A stretch of 64,000 nucleotides of DNA from Clostridium sp. UBA4548 (lineage in GTDB: Bacteria > Bacillota > Clostridia > Clostridiales > Clostridiaceae), in NCBI RefSeq assembly GCF_002387895.1, contig NZ_DGLI01000048.1:86116-150115 (forward strand), read 5' to 3'. The stretch's first letter is position 1. The number at the start of each line of letters is the position of its first letter. The notes beneath the pieces were generated by a model. That model was not told the DNA's origin, ran no database searches, and worked only from the letters and a program-made list of their open reading frames with translations. The position numbers and the translations under genes were made by a program. Positions 15,494 to 25,724 of the stretch are shown in pieces.

Positions 15494-18400
15494 AGGAGAT
15501 TTACAAAAGGCAAAAGGAGAATCTACCTTAAATAGTAAGGAAGCTATAAAAGAGGCTTCTAATAGTGAAAATAAAGCCACAGCAGTTAAATGGACGGAAG
15601 ACCAGCTAAAGGCAATTAACACTAGATATGCAGATGTGTTAGTCTCTGCAGCAGCAGGTTCAGGAAAAACAGCAGTATTAGTTGAGAGAATTATAAAAAT
15701 AATCACAGACAGAGATAACCCAGTAGATATAGATAGACTTCTTATTGTAACTTTTACTAATGCAGCAGCTGCTGAAATGAGAGAGAGAATTGGAGAAGCA
15801 ATATCAAAGGAACTTGAAAAAAATCCTAATAATAGCAATCTTCAAAAGCAGCTTACACTTTTGAATAAGGCTAATATCTCAACACTTCACTCCTTTTGCT
15901 TAAATCTAATAAGAAATAATTTTCATCAAATTGACTTAGACCCTAGCTTTAGAGTTGGAGATAGTACTGAAATTGCTTTGCTAAGAGGAGAAGCTCTAGA
16001 TGAGGTCTTTGAAGAAAAATATAATGAGGAAAATGAAAGCTTCCATAAACTTGTTGAAAGCTATTGCAATAATAAAAGTGATAGAGCACTATATGATTTA
16101 ATTCTAAGACTTTATAATTTTTCAATGAGTACACCAAATCCTAAAAGCTGGCTTTTACAAAAGGCAGAGGATTTTAATATAACTAATGGTTTTGATGGAT
16201 TTTCTTTTAGAGATGAGTTCATAAGTGAAGTTATAGAAGATTTAACTCTTGGAGAAAAACTTCTTAATAGAGGATTAAGACTTATTGACGAAAATAATTT
16301 TTTAGAAAAATATAGAGATAACCTGAAAAGCGATCTGCAAATAATGGAAAGTTCAAAGGAGAAGGTTAAAACCTCCTTAGAAGAGTTAAGCAATTTTATA
16401 AAGGAAAATTCTTTTGGCAAATTAGCTACTGTAAGATTAAAAGAGGAAGAAGAGAAAATCCTTCAGGAGGAAGTGAAAAACTTAAGAAATAAGGCTAAGG
16501 ATATTTACAAGGAAATAAGTGAAAAGATTCTTTCCTTTACCTCCCCTGAAAATGGTGAAATACTTAAAGAACTTTATCCTCTTATGTTAGAGCTTTCAAA
16601 CTTAGTTCTAGAATTTAGAGATAAATTTGCTAAGAAAAAAAGAGAAAGAGGGATCATTGACTTTAATGACCAAGAGCACTTTGCCCTAGAAATCTTAAAA
16701 ACTCTTAATGAAGAAGGAAAAGAAGTGCCTTCTCAAGTAGCACTAGATTTAAGGGATAAATTTGAAGAAATTTTAGTGGATGAATACCAAGACTCAAATG
16801 ATGTACAAGAAGAAATAGTAAACCTTATTTCAAGGAAAGAGTCCGGATTTAGAAATAGATTCATGGTAGGAGATTTAAAGCAAAGTATTTACAGATTTAG
16901 AATGGCAAAACCAGAGCTATTTAAAGAAAAAAAAGATAGATACACTAAAGAAGCAGGTGGAGATAATAGATTAATTACCCTTCACAAAAATTTTAGGAGT
17001 AGAGAAGAAGTTATCAATGGAATTAACTACATTTTTAACTCTATTATGAGTGAAAAGGTAGGAGAACTTAATTACACTGAAGAAGAAGAACTAAAGCTTG
17101 GAGCTGAGTTTCAGCCTTTAGAAGAGGAAGGAATTGTTGGAGGAGCTGTAGAGCTACATATAATTTCCCTTGATAATGAGGTGAATTTGCCTGAGGGTGA
17201 AAACTTACTCCTTGAAGAGAAAGTGAGCTGTGATGGAGAGTTTAAGGCTGAAAGAAAAATTCTAGAGAAAATTAATAAAATAGAAGCTCCTAATGAATCA
17301 AAGGAACAGGAAAAATCAGAAGAAGACACAGAAGAAGAAATTGAGGAAGAAGAGTTAGATGCAATTCAAATTGAAGCAAGGGCCGTGGCTAAAAGGATTC
17401 AACAACTTATGGAGTATAAGGGTAAGGATACCTTTAAGGTCTATGATAAAAACTTAAAAAGCTATAGACAGCTTCAGTTTAGAGATATTGTTATACTTCT
17501 TCGTTCAGCAAACAAGTTTGCTCCAATTTATGTAGAGGAATTTAAAAATTTAAATCTTCCACTATATGCAGAAGGGGGCACAGGGTACTTTGATACCATT
17601 GAAGTAAAAACTATAATAAGTTTACTTCAAATTATAGATAATCCTCTTCAGGATATTCCTCTTATTGCAGTACTTCGTTCACCTATTGGAGGCTTTATAT
17701 CAGAGGAACTAGCAGATATAAGGCTAGTTGATAAAAAATTAAACTTTTATGATGCTATGAGAAGATATGTAAGAGAACATAGTTTATTTAAGAATAATGA
17801 GGCAGAAGAACAGGGAGTCATAGATATTACTAAAGACTATGACTTAGAATTAAGGGGAAATCCTAAGGAAAACAATAGACCTGAGAATATAAATTTTCTA
17901 GAAGAAGATAATTATCTAGATATTATTAATAAAGATAATGAAAATCAGGATAATGAAGACCCTCTTACCAGAAAAATTAAAGAGTTTTTAAGAACTCTTC
18001 AAATGTGGAGAAACAGGGCAAGGTATACTCCAATAAATAATCTAATTTGGGAGCTCTGCATGGAAACAGGATATTATGGCTATGTGGGAGCTATGCCAGG
18101 AGGGATTCAAAGGCAGGCAAATTTAAGAATTCTCTTCCAGAGAGCTAAGGAATTTGAAAGAACTAGCTATAAAGGACTTTATAATTTTATAAACTTTATA
18201 AATAACCTTCAAAAAAATAGTGAAGATTTAGGAGCTGCAAAGGTCATTGGGGAGAATGAAGATGTAGTTAGGGTTATGAGTATTCACAAAAGTAAGGGCT
18301 TAGAGTTTCCAGTGGTGTTCTTATGTGGTATGAGTAAGCAATTTAATCAAAGTGATTTAAAAAGTAAAATTTTATTTCACAATGAATTAGGCTATGGACC

Positions 18401-19622
18401 CATGTATGTAGATTTAGAAAAAAGAGTAACTTCAAGTACTGCTCAAAGGGATTATATAGCTAAGAAAATCCAAGGAGAAAATAAATCAGAGGAAATGAGA
18501 CTTCTTTATGTAGCCCTTACTAGAGCTAAGGAAAAGTTAATTCTTGTTACTTCTCATAAAAAGCTGGATAAAAAAATAGAGGAATGGATAGAAGCGGCAA
18601 GGGATGAGGAGGAAGTAATAGGAGAAAGCTATATTTCAAAGCAAAAGAGTTATATAGATTGGGTGGCACCAGCTATAATGAAACATGTGGATGGAGAACC
18701 TTTAAGAGTTTATAAGGATGATACTAACATAGAATATCTAAATGAACATAACTCCAAGTGGGAAGTGATTTTTCATAATAGAATTCAGTTTTCTAAAGTT
18801 ATTGAAGAAGAAGAGACTACTACTTCTGTAGAAGAAAAATTAGGAAAGTTAGAAGAAGGTCCTATAGATGAAGAGAGAAGAGCTTTTATAGAGAATAATT
18901 TAAATTACAAATATAAATTTGAAGAATCAACTAAGTTACCAACAGTAATCACAGTTTCAAAGCTAAAAGCTATGGATATTGTGGATGATTTCATTGAAGA
19001 TGAAGAAAGATTACAAGATGACTATCATAGGGAATATAATAAGCCTTTAATGAAAGCCCCTCTATTTTTACAGGAGAAAAAAGGTCTCACCCCTGCAGAG
19101 ATAGGAACGGCCCTTCATGGAATAATGCAAAGATTAGACTTAGAAAAGGTGAATACTTTAGAAGAAATAAAAACACAGATAAACCAAATGGAACTTAGAG
19201 AACTTTTAACCTCGGAAGAAGCTAAAGTAATTAAAGCAGAAAAGATTTATAACTTCTTCCAAAGTAATTTAGGGGTTAGAATGCTGCAAGCACATAAAAA
19301 TGGTACCTTGAAAAGAGAGCTACCCTTCCGTATGGAAGTTAGCAGTACTCTATTAGATAATACTTTGAAAAAGGAAATCTATGGAGAGGAAAAAATAGTT
19401 CTTAGAGGGATTATAGATTGCTACTTTGAAGAGGAAGGAAAGGCTATAATCCTAGATTATAAGACAGATTATCTTCGTCAGGGTGAGGAAGCTGTAATTA
19501 TAGACAGATACAAGACTCAGTTGAATTACTATGGAGAAGCAGTTGAGAAGCTCTTAGGTAAAAGAGTTGAAGATATGTACTTGTATTTATTCTCAATAGA
19601 CAGGGATGTAAAAGTAAATTAA
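15483..19622 (+). CDS. addA: ATP-dependent helicase/nuclease subunit A
   Basis: About 1379 residues, somewhat long for AddA; part of the excess is a Glu-rich insert (EEDTEEEIEEEELDAI). UvrD-type helicase motifs: Q motif TEDQLKAINT, Walker A AAAGSGKTAVLVERI, Walker B LVDEYQDSNDVQ, motif III GDLKQSIYRFR, VMSIHKSKGLEFPVVF and YVALTRAKEKLIL. The nuclease has GTALHGIMQRLD and LDYKTDYL. It forms the AddAB complex with the gene upstream. An ATG at 15474 lies right on AAGGGAG; GTG 15480 or ATG 15483 give better spacing, and 15483 is chosen. It overlaps addB. Confidence 0.96.
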   Translation: MENRGDLQKAKGESTLNSKEAIKEASNSENKATAVKWTEDQLKAINTRYADVLVSAAAGSGKTAVLVERIIKIITDRDNPVDIDRLLIVTFTNAAAAEMRERIGEAISKELEKNPNNSNLQKQLTLLNKANISTLHSFCLNLIRNNFHQIDLDPSFRVGDSTEIALLRGEALDEVFEEKYNEENESFHKLVESYCNNKSDRALYDLILRLYNFSMSTPNPKSWLLQKAEDFNITNGFDGFSFRDEFISEVIEDLTLGEKLLNRGLRLIDENNFLEKYRDNLKSDLQIMESSKEKVKTSLEELSNFIKENSFGKLATVRLKEEEEKILQEEVKNLRNKAKDIYKEISEKILSFTSPENGEILKELYPLMLELSNLVLEFRDKFAKKKRERGIIDFNDQEHFALEILKTLNEEGKEVPSQVALDLRDKFEEILVDEYQDSNDVQEEIVNLISRKESGFRNRFMVGDLKQSIYRFRMAKPELFKEKKDRYTKEAGGDNRLITLHKNFRSREEVINGINYIFNSIMSEKVGELNYTEEEELKLGAEFQPLEEEGIVGGAVELHIISLDNEVNLPEGENLLLEEKVSCDGEFKAERKILEKINKIEAPNESKEQEKSEEDTEEEIEEEELDAIQIEARAVAKRIQQLMEYKGKDTFKVYDKNLKSYRQLQFRDIVILLRSANKFAPIYVEEFKNLNLPLYAEGGTGYFDTIEVKTIISLLQIIDNPLQDIPLIAVLRSPIGGFISEELADIRLVDKKLNFYDAMRRYVREHSLFKNNEAEEQGVIDITKDYDLELRGNPKENNRPENINFLEEDNYLDIINKDNENQDNEDPLTRKIKEFLRTLQMWRNRARYTPINNLIWELCMETGYYGYVGAMPGGIQRQANLRILFQRAKEFERTSYKGLYNFINFINNLQKNSEDLGAAKVIGENEDVVRVMSIHKSKGLEFPVVFLCGMSKQFNQSDLKSKILFHNELGYGPMYVDLEKRVTSSTAQRDYIAKKIQGENKSEEMRLLYVALTRAKEKLILVTSHKKLDKKIEEWIEAARDEEEVIGESYISKQKSYIDWVAPAIMKHVDGEPLRVYKDDTNIEYLNEHNSKWEVIFHNRIQFSKVIEEEETTTSVEEKLGKLEEGPIDEERRAFIENNLNYKYKFEESTKLPTVITVSKLKAMDIVDDFIEDEERLQDDYHREYNKPLMKAPLFLQEKKGLTPAEIGTALHGIMQRLDLEKVNTLEEIKTQINQMELRELLTSEEAKVIKAEKIYNFFQSNLGVRMLQAHKNGTLKRELPFRMEVSSTLLDNTLKKEIYGEEKIVLRGIIDCYFEEEGKAIILDYKTDYLRQGEEAVIIDRYKTQLNYYGEAVEKLLGKRVEDMYLYLFSIDRDVKVN

Positions 19623-19629
19623 GACAAAA

Positions 19630-19670
19630 CAAAGACTAGAAGCTTTAGTAATTCAGCTTCTAGTCTTTGT
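19630..19670 (+). terminator. Terminator of the addBA operon
   Basis: A perfect 14-bp stem (AAAGACTAGAAGCT/AGCTTCTAGTCTTT) with a ten-base loop lies 9 bases after the addA stop. Confidence 0.85.
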
Positions 19671-19836
19671 ACTTAGTATGAATATTTTTTAGTTATCAAT
19701 TAAATTAACTTTCATTAATAGAATGTATGTTAAATAAATAAGTTTCTCAAAAAAGCTAGAGGTATTTATTGAAAAATGTAGAATAATTAGTTTTAAGAAA
19801 AAACCAAAGGCAATTTGATTTAGGAGTTGAATTTCT

Positions 19837-21471
19837 ATGGATAATGAAGAGAAATTACAGACTTCACTTTACAATAATATAAAATCTTATGTAGATGCCA
19901 CTGAGCTTTTAGAGAATTTAATTCAAATATTCGAGAGCTACTTTGGTAGAAGCGAAAGTGAAGGAGATATTTTAACAGAAATACAACATATAGTTGAGCA
20001 TAAAACCTATGACTTTTATAATTTTAAACATAAGATTCTGCAATTATTTCATTGTTCCTTAATAAAGGGTAAAGATAAGTTAGACTATAATATTCAACTA
20101 GATAAGAAAGAGCTTTTTGCCATAGGGGATGAAGTTAAAAAGGTATTAGAAAACAATTTATTTTTATATCAACATGAATTTATACTAGAATTCACTAGTT
20201 TTATTAATAAGGGGGAAGCCACCTTACAATTAAAGGAAGATTTTAAAGCTTTAACTAAGGAATGTTTTAGTGATAAGCTTCAAGAATTATATAGGGGTAT
20301 TGAATTATCAGAAGAAAAGGTAAAGTTTGTGATAGAAGATAAGATTTATGACTATGAAGTTTTTTTATGGACTGTTAAGAAACTTTTACTAGATTTGCAA
20401 AAGGAAAGAGAGACTTTAGAGGAAAAGGTCTATGTTGATAAAGTATTAGCTATGAGGGAGACTTTTATCGCCACAACAGAAAACTTAAAGGAAGATTTGA
20501 TAAAGGATATAACCTTCATTGTAATTTCTTACTTTGTGAAGAACTTGAGAGAAAACCTATTGGCAGGGATGGAGGACAGGCTTCATAACTACAGAAATAC
20601 ATTAAAGCAGTACTTGAATTTTAAAACAGAAGGTTATCAGGAAGTAGAAAATGTGAACTTAAATCATAAAAATTCTGAACCTGGTGAAGTAGAATTTCAA
20701 GTTTATAGTATATGTAGGGAACTTTTTATATGCCAATATAATTATCTATCCAAGATTTTTAGTCTTTGCAAAACCAAATTTGACACCTTAACTTCTGAAG
20801 TTAAATTTAATTTAGATATTATATTTAATGGGGAGTTTGAAGAACCCATATATTTTATTAACACTTATGAGGATTTTAATAATATTTGTGATATATTCAA
20901 TGAAAAGTTACATGTGATTTTATATACTTTTACTATTAATACTTTTAATGAGTTTAAGAAGAGTTACTATGATTACCTTATGGAGAAGCTTTCTTACAAG
21001 AAGGAAAGTTTGGAAAAAATGTATTGCCATAAGTTGATTTTAGATGGAATTGATTATATTAATTGCTATAGCCAAGATGTTAAAATTAAGTTATGTAGCA
21101 AGTTAGAAGAACTGTATAAATCCTACAGTAGTGAGGAAATCCTTACGGACAACTCTCTTAATCTTATCATTAATTTTTATAAAGTTAGAGATGATATACC
21201 AAAGGTTTTCTTTAGGGAATATATATACAGTGATATAGATTACCAAACTCTATTTTCAAAAGAGAATTTTAATCAATGTGATTCCTTAGAAGATAAAAAG
21301 CAGCTTCTTTACAATAAAGTAGTAGGTTTTAAAAATAAGCTATGGGACACTTTATATAATGAATTAATAAATTACTTTGATTATATACTTCCTAACATAG
21401 GAAAGAATATGGATCATGCGAAAAAACAATCAGATTACTATAAGGTTAAAGCAGAAGAGCCCCTTTTATAA
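19837..21471 (+). CDS. Unrecognised 544-residue protein
   Basis: Not recognised. Acidic, Leu/Lys/Glu-rich and mostly helical by appearance, with no signal peptide, membrane segment or nucleotide-binding motif. Segments with coiled-coil character are near 185-215 (KKLLLDLQKERETLEEKV) and 385-410. Tyr, Phe and Asn are abundant in the C-terminal half. The start ATG at 19837 has a modest GGAG site (TTAGGAGTTGAATTTCT). It stands alone between the addBA terminator and a long intergenic region, and a weaker terminator at 21707 may serve it. It could be a structural or adaptor protein; no function is proposed. Confidence 0.75.
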   Translation: MDNEEKLQTSLYNNIKSYVDATELLENLIQIFESYFGRSESEGDILTEIQHIVEHKTYDFYNFKHKILQLFHCSLIKGKDKLDYNIQLDKKELFAIGDEVKKVLENNLFLYQHEFILEFTSFINKGEATLQLKEDFKALTKECFSDKLQELYRGIELSEEKVKFVIEDKIYDYEVFLWTVKKLLLDLQKERETLEEKVYVDKVLAMRETFIATTENLKEDLIKDITFIVISYFVKNLRENLLAGMEDRLHNYRNTLKQYLNFKTEGYQEVENVNLNHKNSEPGEVEFQVYSICRELFICQYNYLSKIFSLCKTKFDTLTSEVKFNLDIIFNGEFEEPIYFINTYEDFNNICDIFNEKLHVILYTFTINTFNEFKKSYYDYLMEKLSYKKESLEKMYCHKLILDGIDYINCYSQDVKIKLCSKLEELYKSYSSEEILTDNSLNLIINFYKVRDDIPKVFFREYIYSDIDYQTLFSKENFNQCDSLEDKKQLLYNKVVGFKNKLWDTLYNELINYFDYILPNIGKNMDHAKKQSDYYKVKAEEPLL

Positions 21472-22190
21472 AAGATATAGTTATAAGAAATTAAAATAAA
21501 CAAAGTATTAATTATACAATGTTACTTGTACTAAAAATAGAATATATGCTAAATCGTTCAATATTCAGTTGGACTAAGTTATAAATTAAGATATTAAAAA
21601 ATATGATAGATAATTACCAAAGTGAGGCTTGTAAGTTGCATTTAGTAATATAGAATACCTATGTGCTTATAATGCTTATAATTAGAACTTAATATTTTCA
21701 TTAGTAAAAGCACTACTTTTTATAGAGTAGTGTTTTTCATATTGTTGTTAACTTTCGCAAGTAAACATTGAAAGAAGTTTTAGTTTATAAACAACAAATA
21801 CCTATTATGTTTAAGTAAATCAGAATAATACTAAAAAAATCATCTACATATAGAACTTATGTAGATTGAGCTTGATTTCATAATGTTTAAATTTATAAAG
21901 ACCTTTGATTTTAAACTGGAAAAATCTTATAATAAGAGTAGACTTATTTGAAAATTTTTAACAAATCCAATATTCACTTAAATTTAAATTAGTAGAAAGT
22001 TTAGTTGGTTCTATGTTGAGATAGAACTATGTGTAAGGATTAGTTTTCTTATGAGGCTATATGGCTTCATTAAGGGGTTGTGAAATAAACCTTAGCTTAG
22101 GAGCTTTTGTAAAGAAAAAAAGTTCAGGACTAAAAATAACAATTTAATATTAAGGTCATATAGTTATTAAAACATTAAGGAGGAATCGCA
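21472..22190. other. Long intergenic region, no gene seen
   Basis: About 720 bases. It contains a terminator at 21707-21737, a hairpin ATCTACATA/TATGTAGAT at 21843-21867, a 7-bp hairpin GTTCTAT/ATAGAAC near 22010-22030 and AAGGGGTT/AACCTT near 22073-22095. The last three lie upstream of the first M42 gene and could belong to its leader. Stop codons are dense in all frames. Confidence 0.5.
21707..21737 (+). terminator. Probable terminator after the 544-residue gene
   Basis: CACTACT and AGTAGTG form a 7-bp stem with flanking A and T runs (AAAAG and GTTTTT). Confidence 0.6.
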
Positions 22191-23231
22191 ATGGAGGAGA
22201 AGGAATTATTGAAAACACTTTGTGAGGGCCATGGTCCTAGCGGAAGGGAACATTGGTTACATGACGAAGTTAATAAGGCTTTTTCAGAATTTGGACATGT
22301 TTCTGTAGATAATTTAAACAATATTATTGTCTATAAAAGAGGAAAAGGTAAAGGTAAAATAATGCTTATGGCTCACTTGGACGAAATATTTATGTCTGTA
22401 ACAGCCATAAAAGAAAGTGGATTTTTGGAGTTTAGAGGAAATGGAATAGATGTTAAAACACTAGTTTCACAAGAGGTAATTGTTCACGGAGAAAAGGACA
22501 TACTAGGAATCATAGGAATTAAGCCACCACATCTAATGAAGGAAGAAGAAAGAGCAAAGGCTGTAACTTTAGAATCACTGCTTATTGATACAGGATATTC
22601 CAAGGAATCCTTAGAGAAAATAGTTAAGGTTGGAGATTATGTAACTGTAAAAAGAGACTTTAAAGAATTGCTTAATGGTAATGTAACTTGTAAGGCTCTT
22701 GATGATAGAGCTGGGGTAGTTTCTCTTTATACTTGTGCTAAGGAGCTTAAAAATGTAAATCACGATTTAGATGTGTATTTTGTATGTTCTGCTCAAGAAG
22801 AGGTAGGTCATAGAGGGGCAAAAACTGCAAGTAATGCCATCAATCCAGATATAGGTATTGCCGTGGATGTCACCTTTGATAGTGGTAAAATGGGAGATCA
22901 GGAAAGAGATAATAACCTAGGACAAGGTCCTGTAATTTGTATTGGACCAAATATTCATCCAAGGGTTAGGGAAAAGCTTATGGAAGTTGCAGAGGAATAC
23001 AATATACCTTATCAGGTAGAAGTGGAACCAGGAGATACAGGAACAGATGCTTGGGATATTCAAATAGCAGGAGAGGGAATACCAACCCTATTAATTTGTA
23101 TACCTCTTAAATACATGCACACTTCTGTAGAAGTTGTTAATATGAAGGATGTTAAAGATACAGGACGTATTATGGCTAAGCTTATCGAAAAGCTTAATGG
23201 TGAAGAATTGGAGGGATTACTATGCTATTAG
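22191..23231 (+). CDS. M42 family metallopeptidase, paralogue 1
   Basis: 346 residues. The M42 (TET/glutamyl aminopeptidase) motifs are complete: GPSGRE near the N-terminus, AHLDE (H62, D64 metal ligands), ALDDRAG (bridging Asp), AQEEVGHRG (general base and metal Glu), a following Asp in AVDVTFD, GTDAWD and the last His in KYMHTSVE. It should be a cytoplasmic, probably dodecameric aminopeptidase acting on short peptides. The ATG follows AAGGAGGAATCGCA. It overlaps paralogue 2 by ten bases, so the two are translationally coupled. Confidence 0.92.
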   Translation: MEEKELLKTLCEGHGPSGREHWLHDEVNKAFSEFGHVSVDNLNNIIVYKRGKGKGKIMLMAHLDEIFMSVTAIKESGFLEFRGNGIDVKTLVSQEVIVHGEKDILGIIGIKPPHLMKEEERAKAVTLESLLIDTGYSKESLEKIVKVGDYVTVKRDFKELLNGNVTCKALDDRAGVVSLYTCAKELKNVNHDLDVYFVCSAQEEVGHRGAKTASNAINPDIGIAVDVTFDSGKMGDQERDNNLGQGPVICIGPNIHPRVREKLMEVAEEYNIPYQVEVEPGDTGTDAWDIQIAGEGIPTLLICIPLKYMHTSVEVVNMKDVKDTGRIMAKLIEKLNGEELEGLLCY

Positions 23232-24250
23232 ACAACCTATTAGAAAAGGATGGACTATTAGATAAACTTTGTTCTCTTCCTGGTCCTTCAGGCTTTGAAG
23301 GCGATGTAAGAGAATTAATTAAAAGTGAAGTTGCCCCTTATGTAGATGAAATGAAAGTTGATAGATTGGGAAATATTATTGTTCATAAAAAGGGTAAGGG
23401 GAAAAAAGTATTAATAGATGCTCACATGGATGAGGTAGGTTTTATTGTCACTGGTTTTAATGAAGATGGGACTTTAAAGTTTAGAGCTCTTGGAGGAATA
23501 AATGAAAAAATTATTTCATCAAAGGTAGTTTTAATTGGTGAAAATAAAATTCCAGGAGTAATAGGGGGAAAACCTATTCATCTACAAGGTAAGGACGAAA
23601 GAGAAAAGGGTTTGTCTTATAAGGATTGTTGTATTGATATTGGAGCAAATTCTAGAGAAGAGTCTAAAAAGCTTATAAAAATGGGAGACTATGTAGTATT
23701 TGACATGGAGTATGATGGCTTTGGTGAAGGGTTAATTAAGGGAAAGGCTTTTGATGATAGAATTGGCTGCCTAATTCTTATGGAAATACTTAAGGAAAAC
23801 TACGACATAGATTTATATGGAACCTTTAACATACAAGAGGAAGTTGGTGAAAGAGGGACCTTCATTTCTGCTTTAAATGTTAAAGCAGACTTAGGTATTG
23901 CTCTTGAAGGTACTATTTGTGCAGATATGCCAACAGTTCCAAAACACTTAAGCGCTACTGAAATAGGAAAAGGGCCAGCTATATCTATCATGGACTTAAC
24001 AAGCATCTTTGATCAGGATATTGCAAGAGATATTATGGCTATTGGAGATGAAAAAAATATACCGTATCAAAGAAGAAAAGCCATAGCAGGAGGAAATGAT
24101 GCTGGAGCAATTCATACTGTAGGTGAAGGAGCTAAAATTGCTACAGTTTCTGTGCCTTGCCGATATATTCACTCCTCAGTATCCGTAGCTTCGAAGGCAG
24201 ATTTTAAAAATACAGTGTTACTTCTAAAAGAATATTTAAAAAGTCTTTAA
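23222..24250 (+). CDS. M42 family metallopeptidase, paralogue 2
   Basis: 342 residues, with all catalytic motifs: GPSGFEGDVR, DAHMDEVGF, AFDDRIG, IQEEVGERG, LEGT in place of the Asp-containing strand, AGGNDAGAIH and CRYIHSSVS. The Asp normally following the EEVG strand appears as Glu (ALEGT), a variation seen among M42 enzymes where Asp or Glu defines substrate class. It is predicted to be an active aminopeptidase. The start at 23222 lies inside the end of paralogue 1 and has GGAGGGATTACT before it. Confidence 0.92.
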   Translation: MLLDNLLEKDGLLDKLCSLPGPSGFEGDVRELIKSEVAPYVDEMKVDRLGNIIVHKKGKGKKVLIDAHMDEVGFIVTGFNEDGTLKFRALGGINEKIISSKVVLIGENKIPGVIGGKPIHLQGKDEREKGLSYKDCCIDIGANSREESKKLIKMGDYVVFDMEYDGFGEGLIKGKAFDDRIGCLILMEILKENYDIDLYGTFNIQEEVGERGTFISALNVKADLGIALEGTICADMPTVPKHLSATEIGKGPAISIMDLTSIFDQDIARDIMAIGDEKNIPYQRRKAIAGGNDAGAIHTVGEGAKIATVSVPCRYIHSSVSVASKADFKNTVLLLKEYLKSL

Positions 24251-24732
24251 GGATAAGAGATAAGCATAGTTTTTCATAGCAGTGCCTAGTTAATTTCAAT
24301 GAGGTTCTTAATAAGAAGCTATGGAAGTAATAACTTTAAAGGAAGTTGTAAACATAAAGATATAAGAAATTATAAACAAAGCAATATATATAACAATATC
24401 ACCATAAATCAATATAAAAATAGAAAAATATAAGAATATATAGGTTTATGTGAGTTCTAGGGAGTTATGACTTTAAAATAAGCTGTTTAGAATATTATAA
24501 ATAAAAATTAATAGTTATTTTTGCGTTGGACAATTTGACCAATGCAAAATATACTTCGCATCTTTGACTTATTATTTATTTTCACATACTTAAGCTATTT
24601 GTAACCTTGAGAATAAGAATTTACACAGAAGTTTTGAACAGGAAAAATTCACGTGTGCAAATTATAATAAACGTTTAAAGATTTATAAAATAATTTAGTT
24701 TATAACAATTTTAAAAATAGGAGGAAGAATAA
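24251..24732. other. Intergenic region between M42 paralogues 2 and 3
   Basis: About 480 AT-rich bases with no gene. One clear hairpin at 24518-24549 (TTTTGCGTTGG with CCAATGCAAAA, one G-U) has no T run after it, so it may be an operator or leader structure. The third paralogue probably has its own promoter here. Confidence 0.45.
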
Positions 24733-25722
24733 ATGGATAGATTATTAGAATCACTACTAAGTGCTTTTGGGGTTAGTGGTCATGAAGAAGAAGTTAGACA
24801 AGTTATAATAGAAGAACTAAATAGATTAGAGTTATGTCATGAAGTAGATAAGATGGGTAATGTAATTGTAAAGATGGGTAAGAAAAGTGAGAAGGAAGAA
24901 GAAAGACTTATGATTACAGCTCATATGGATACCATGGGGGTAATAATAACTTATATTGATGACAAGGGTTTTGCAAGAGTAGGTAAAATTGGAGACTTTA
25001 AAGAACCCTCAATGATAAATACTATTGTAGAATTTGAAAATGGAAATAGTGGAAGGGTTTGTGCAACCAAAGATGACCCGAAGATAGATGATTTATATAT
25101 AGATTTAGGAGTATCTTCAAGAGAAGAGGCCCTTGAGCTTATAGAAGAAGGAGATGTAGCTGTATTTAGTTCAAATATTATTGAAGAAAGAAATAATATT
25201 ATAGCTCCATTTTTAGATGATAGAGTTGGTTGCTTTATGATGCTTAAAGTTATGGAGAACCTAGCTGAAAACAGAGAGATATTAAATAGTTTAGATAAAG
25301 AAATATATTTTGTGTTTTCTACACAAAATAAAGTAGGTGGAAGAGGAGTTAGAGCTGCAGCTTATAGTATAAACCCAATGTTTGCTATTGTTATAGATGG
25401 AGAAGAAGCAACAGATAACCTAGGTGGAAAAGGAAACTTTAAACTTGGTAATGGCCTTGGAATTAAATTTATGGACAGAAGTCTAATAATGCACCATGAA
25501 ATAAAAGAAATGTTAGAAGAGACTTTCTCTACATTAAATAAAAAACCTCATTATATCTTTAATGAAAAAGGTGGTGATGGAGCCACCATTCATAAAGAAG
25601 GTAATGGAATAAAGACAGGAACTTTGGTGTATCCAGTAAGATACAAGGATACAAACTTAGAAATGGTAAACACTAAGGATGTAGGAGAGGGAATAGAGAT
25701 TTTAAGTAAAGTGATTTTCTAA
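24733..25722 (+). CDS. M42-family paralogue 3, probably catalytically inactive
   Basis: 329 residues, clearly M42 in layout: GVSGHEEEVR, TAHMDTMG (H64, D66), FLDDRVG (D162) and GGDGATIH. Three catalytic positions are changed. The EEVG motif reads QNKVG, so the general-base Glu and the metal-binding Glu are Asn199 and Lys200. The final metal His, YIHS in the paralogues, reads YKDT with Asp306. A two-metal site therefore cannot form in the usual way. The reading frame is intact, with AGGAGGAAGAATAA before ATG, so it looks maintained rather than decaying. It could be a regulatory or scaffold subunit of mixed M42 oligomers; that is inference. Confidence 0.88.
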   Translation: MDRLLESLLSAFGVSGHEEEVRQVIIEELNRLELCHEVDKMGNVIVKMGKKSEKEEERLMITAHMDTMGVIITYIDDKGFARVGKIGDFKEPSMINTIVEFENGNSGRVCATKDDPKIDDLYIDLGVSSREEALELIEEGDVAVFSSNIIEERNNIIAPFLDDRVGCFMMLKVMENLAENREILNSLDKEIYFVFSTQNKVGGRGVRAAAYSINPMFAIVIDGEEATDNLGGKGNFKLGNGLGIKFMDRSLIMHHEIKEMLEETFSTLNKKPHYIFNEKGGDGATIHKEGNGIKTGTLVYPVRYKDTNLEMVNTKDVGEGIEILSKVIF

Positions 25723-25724
25723 TT

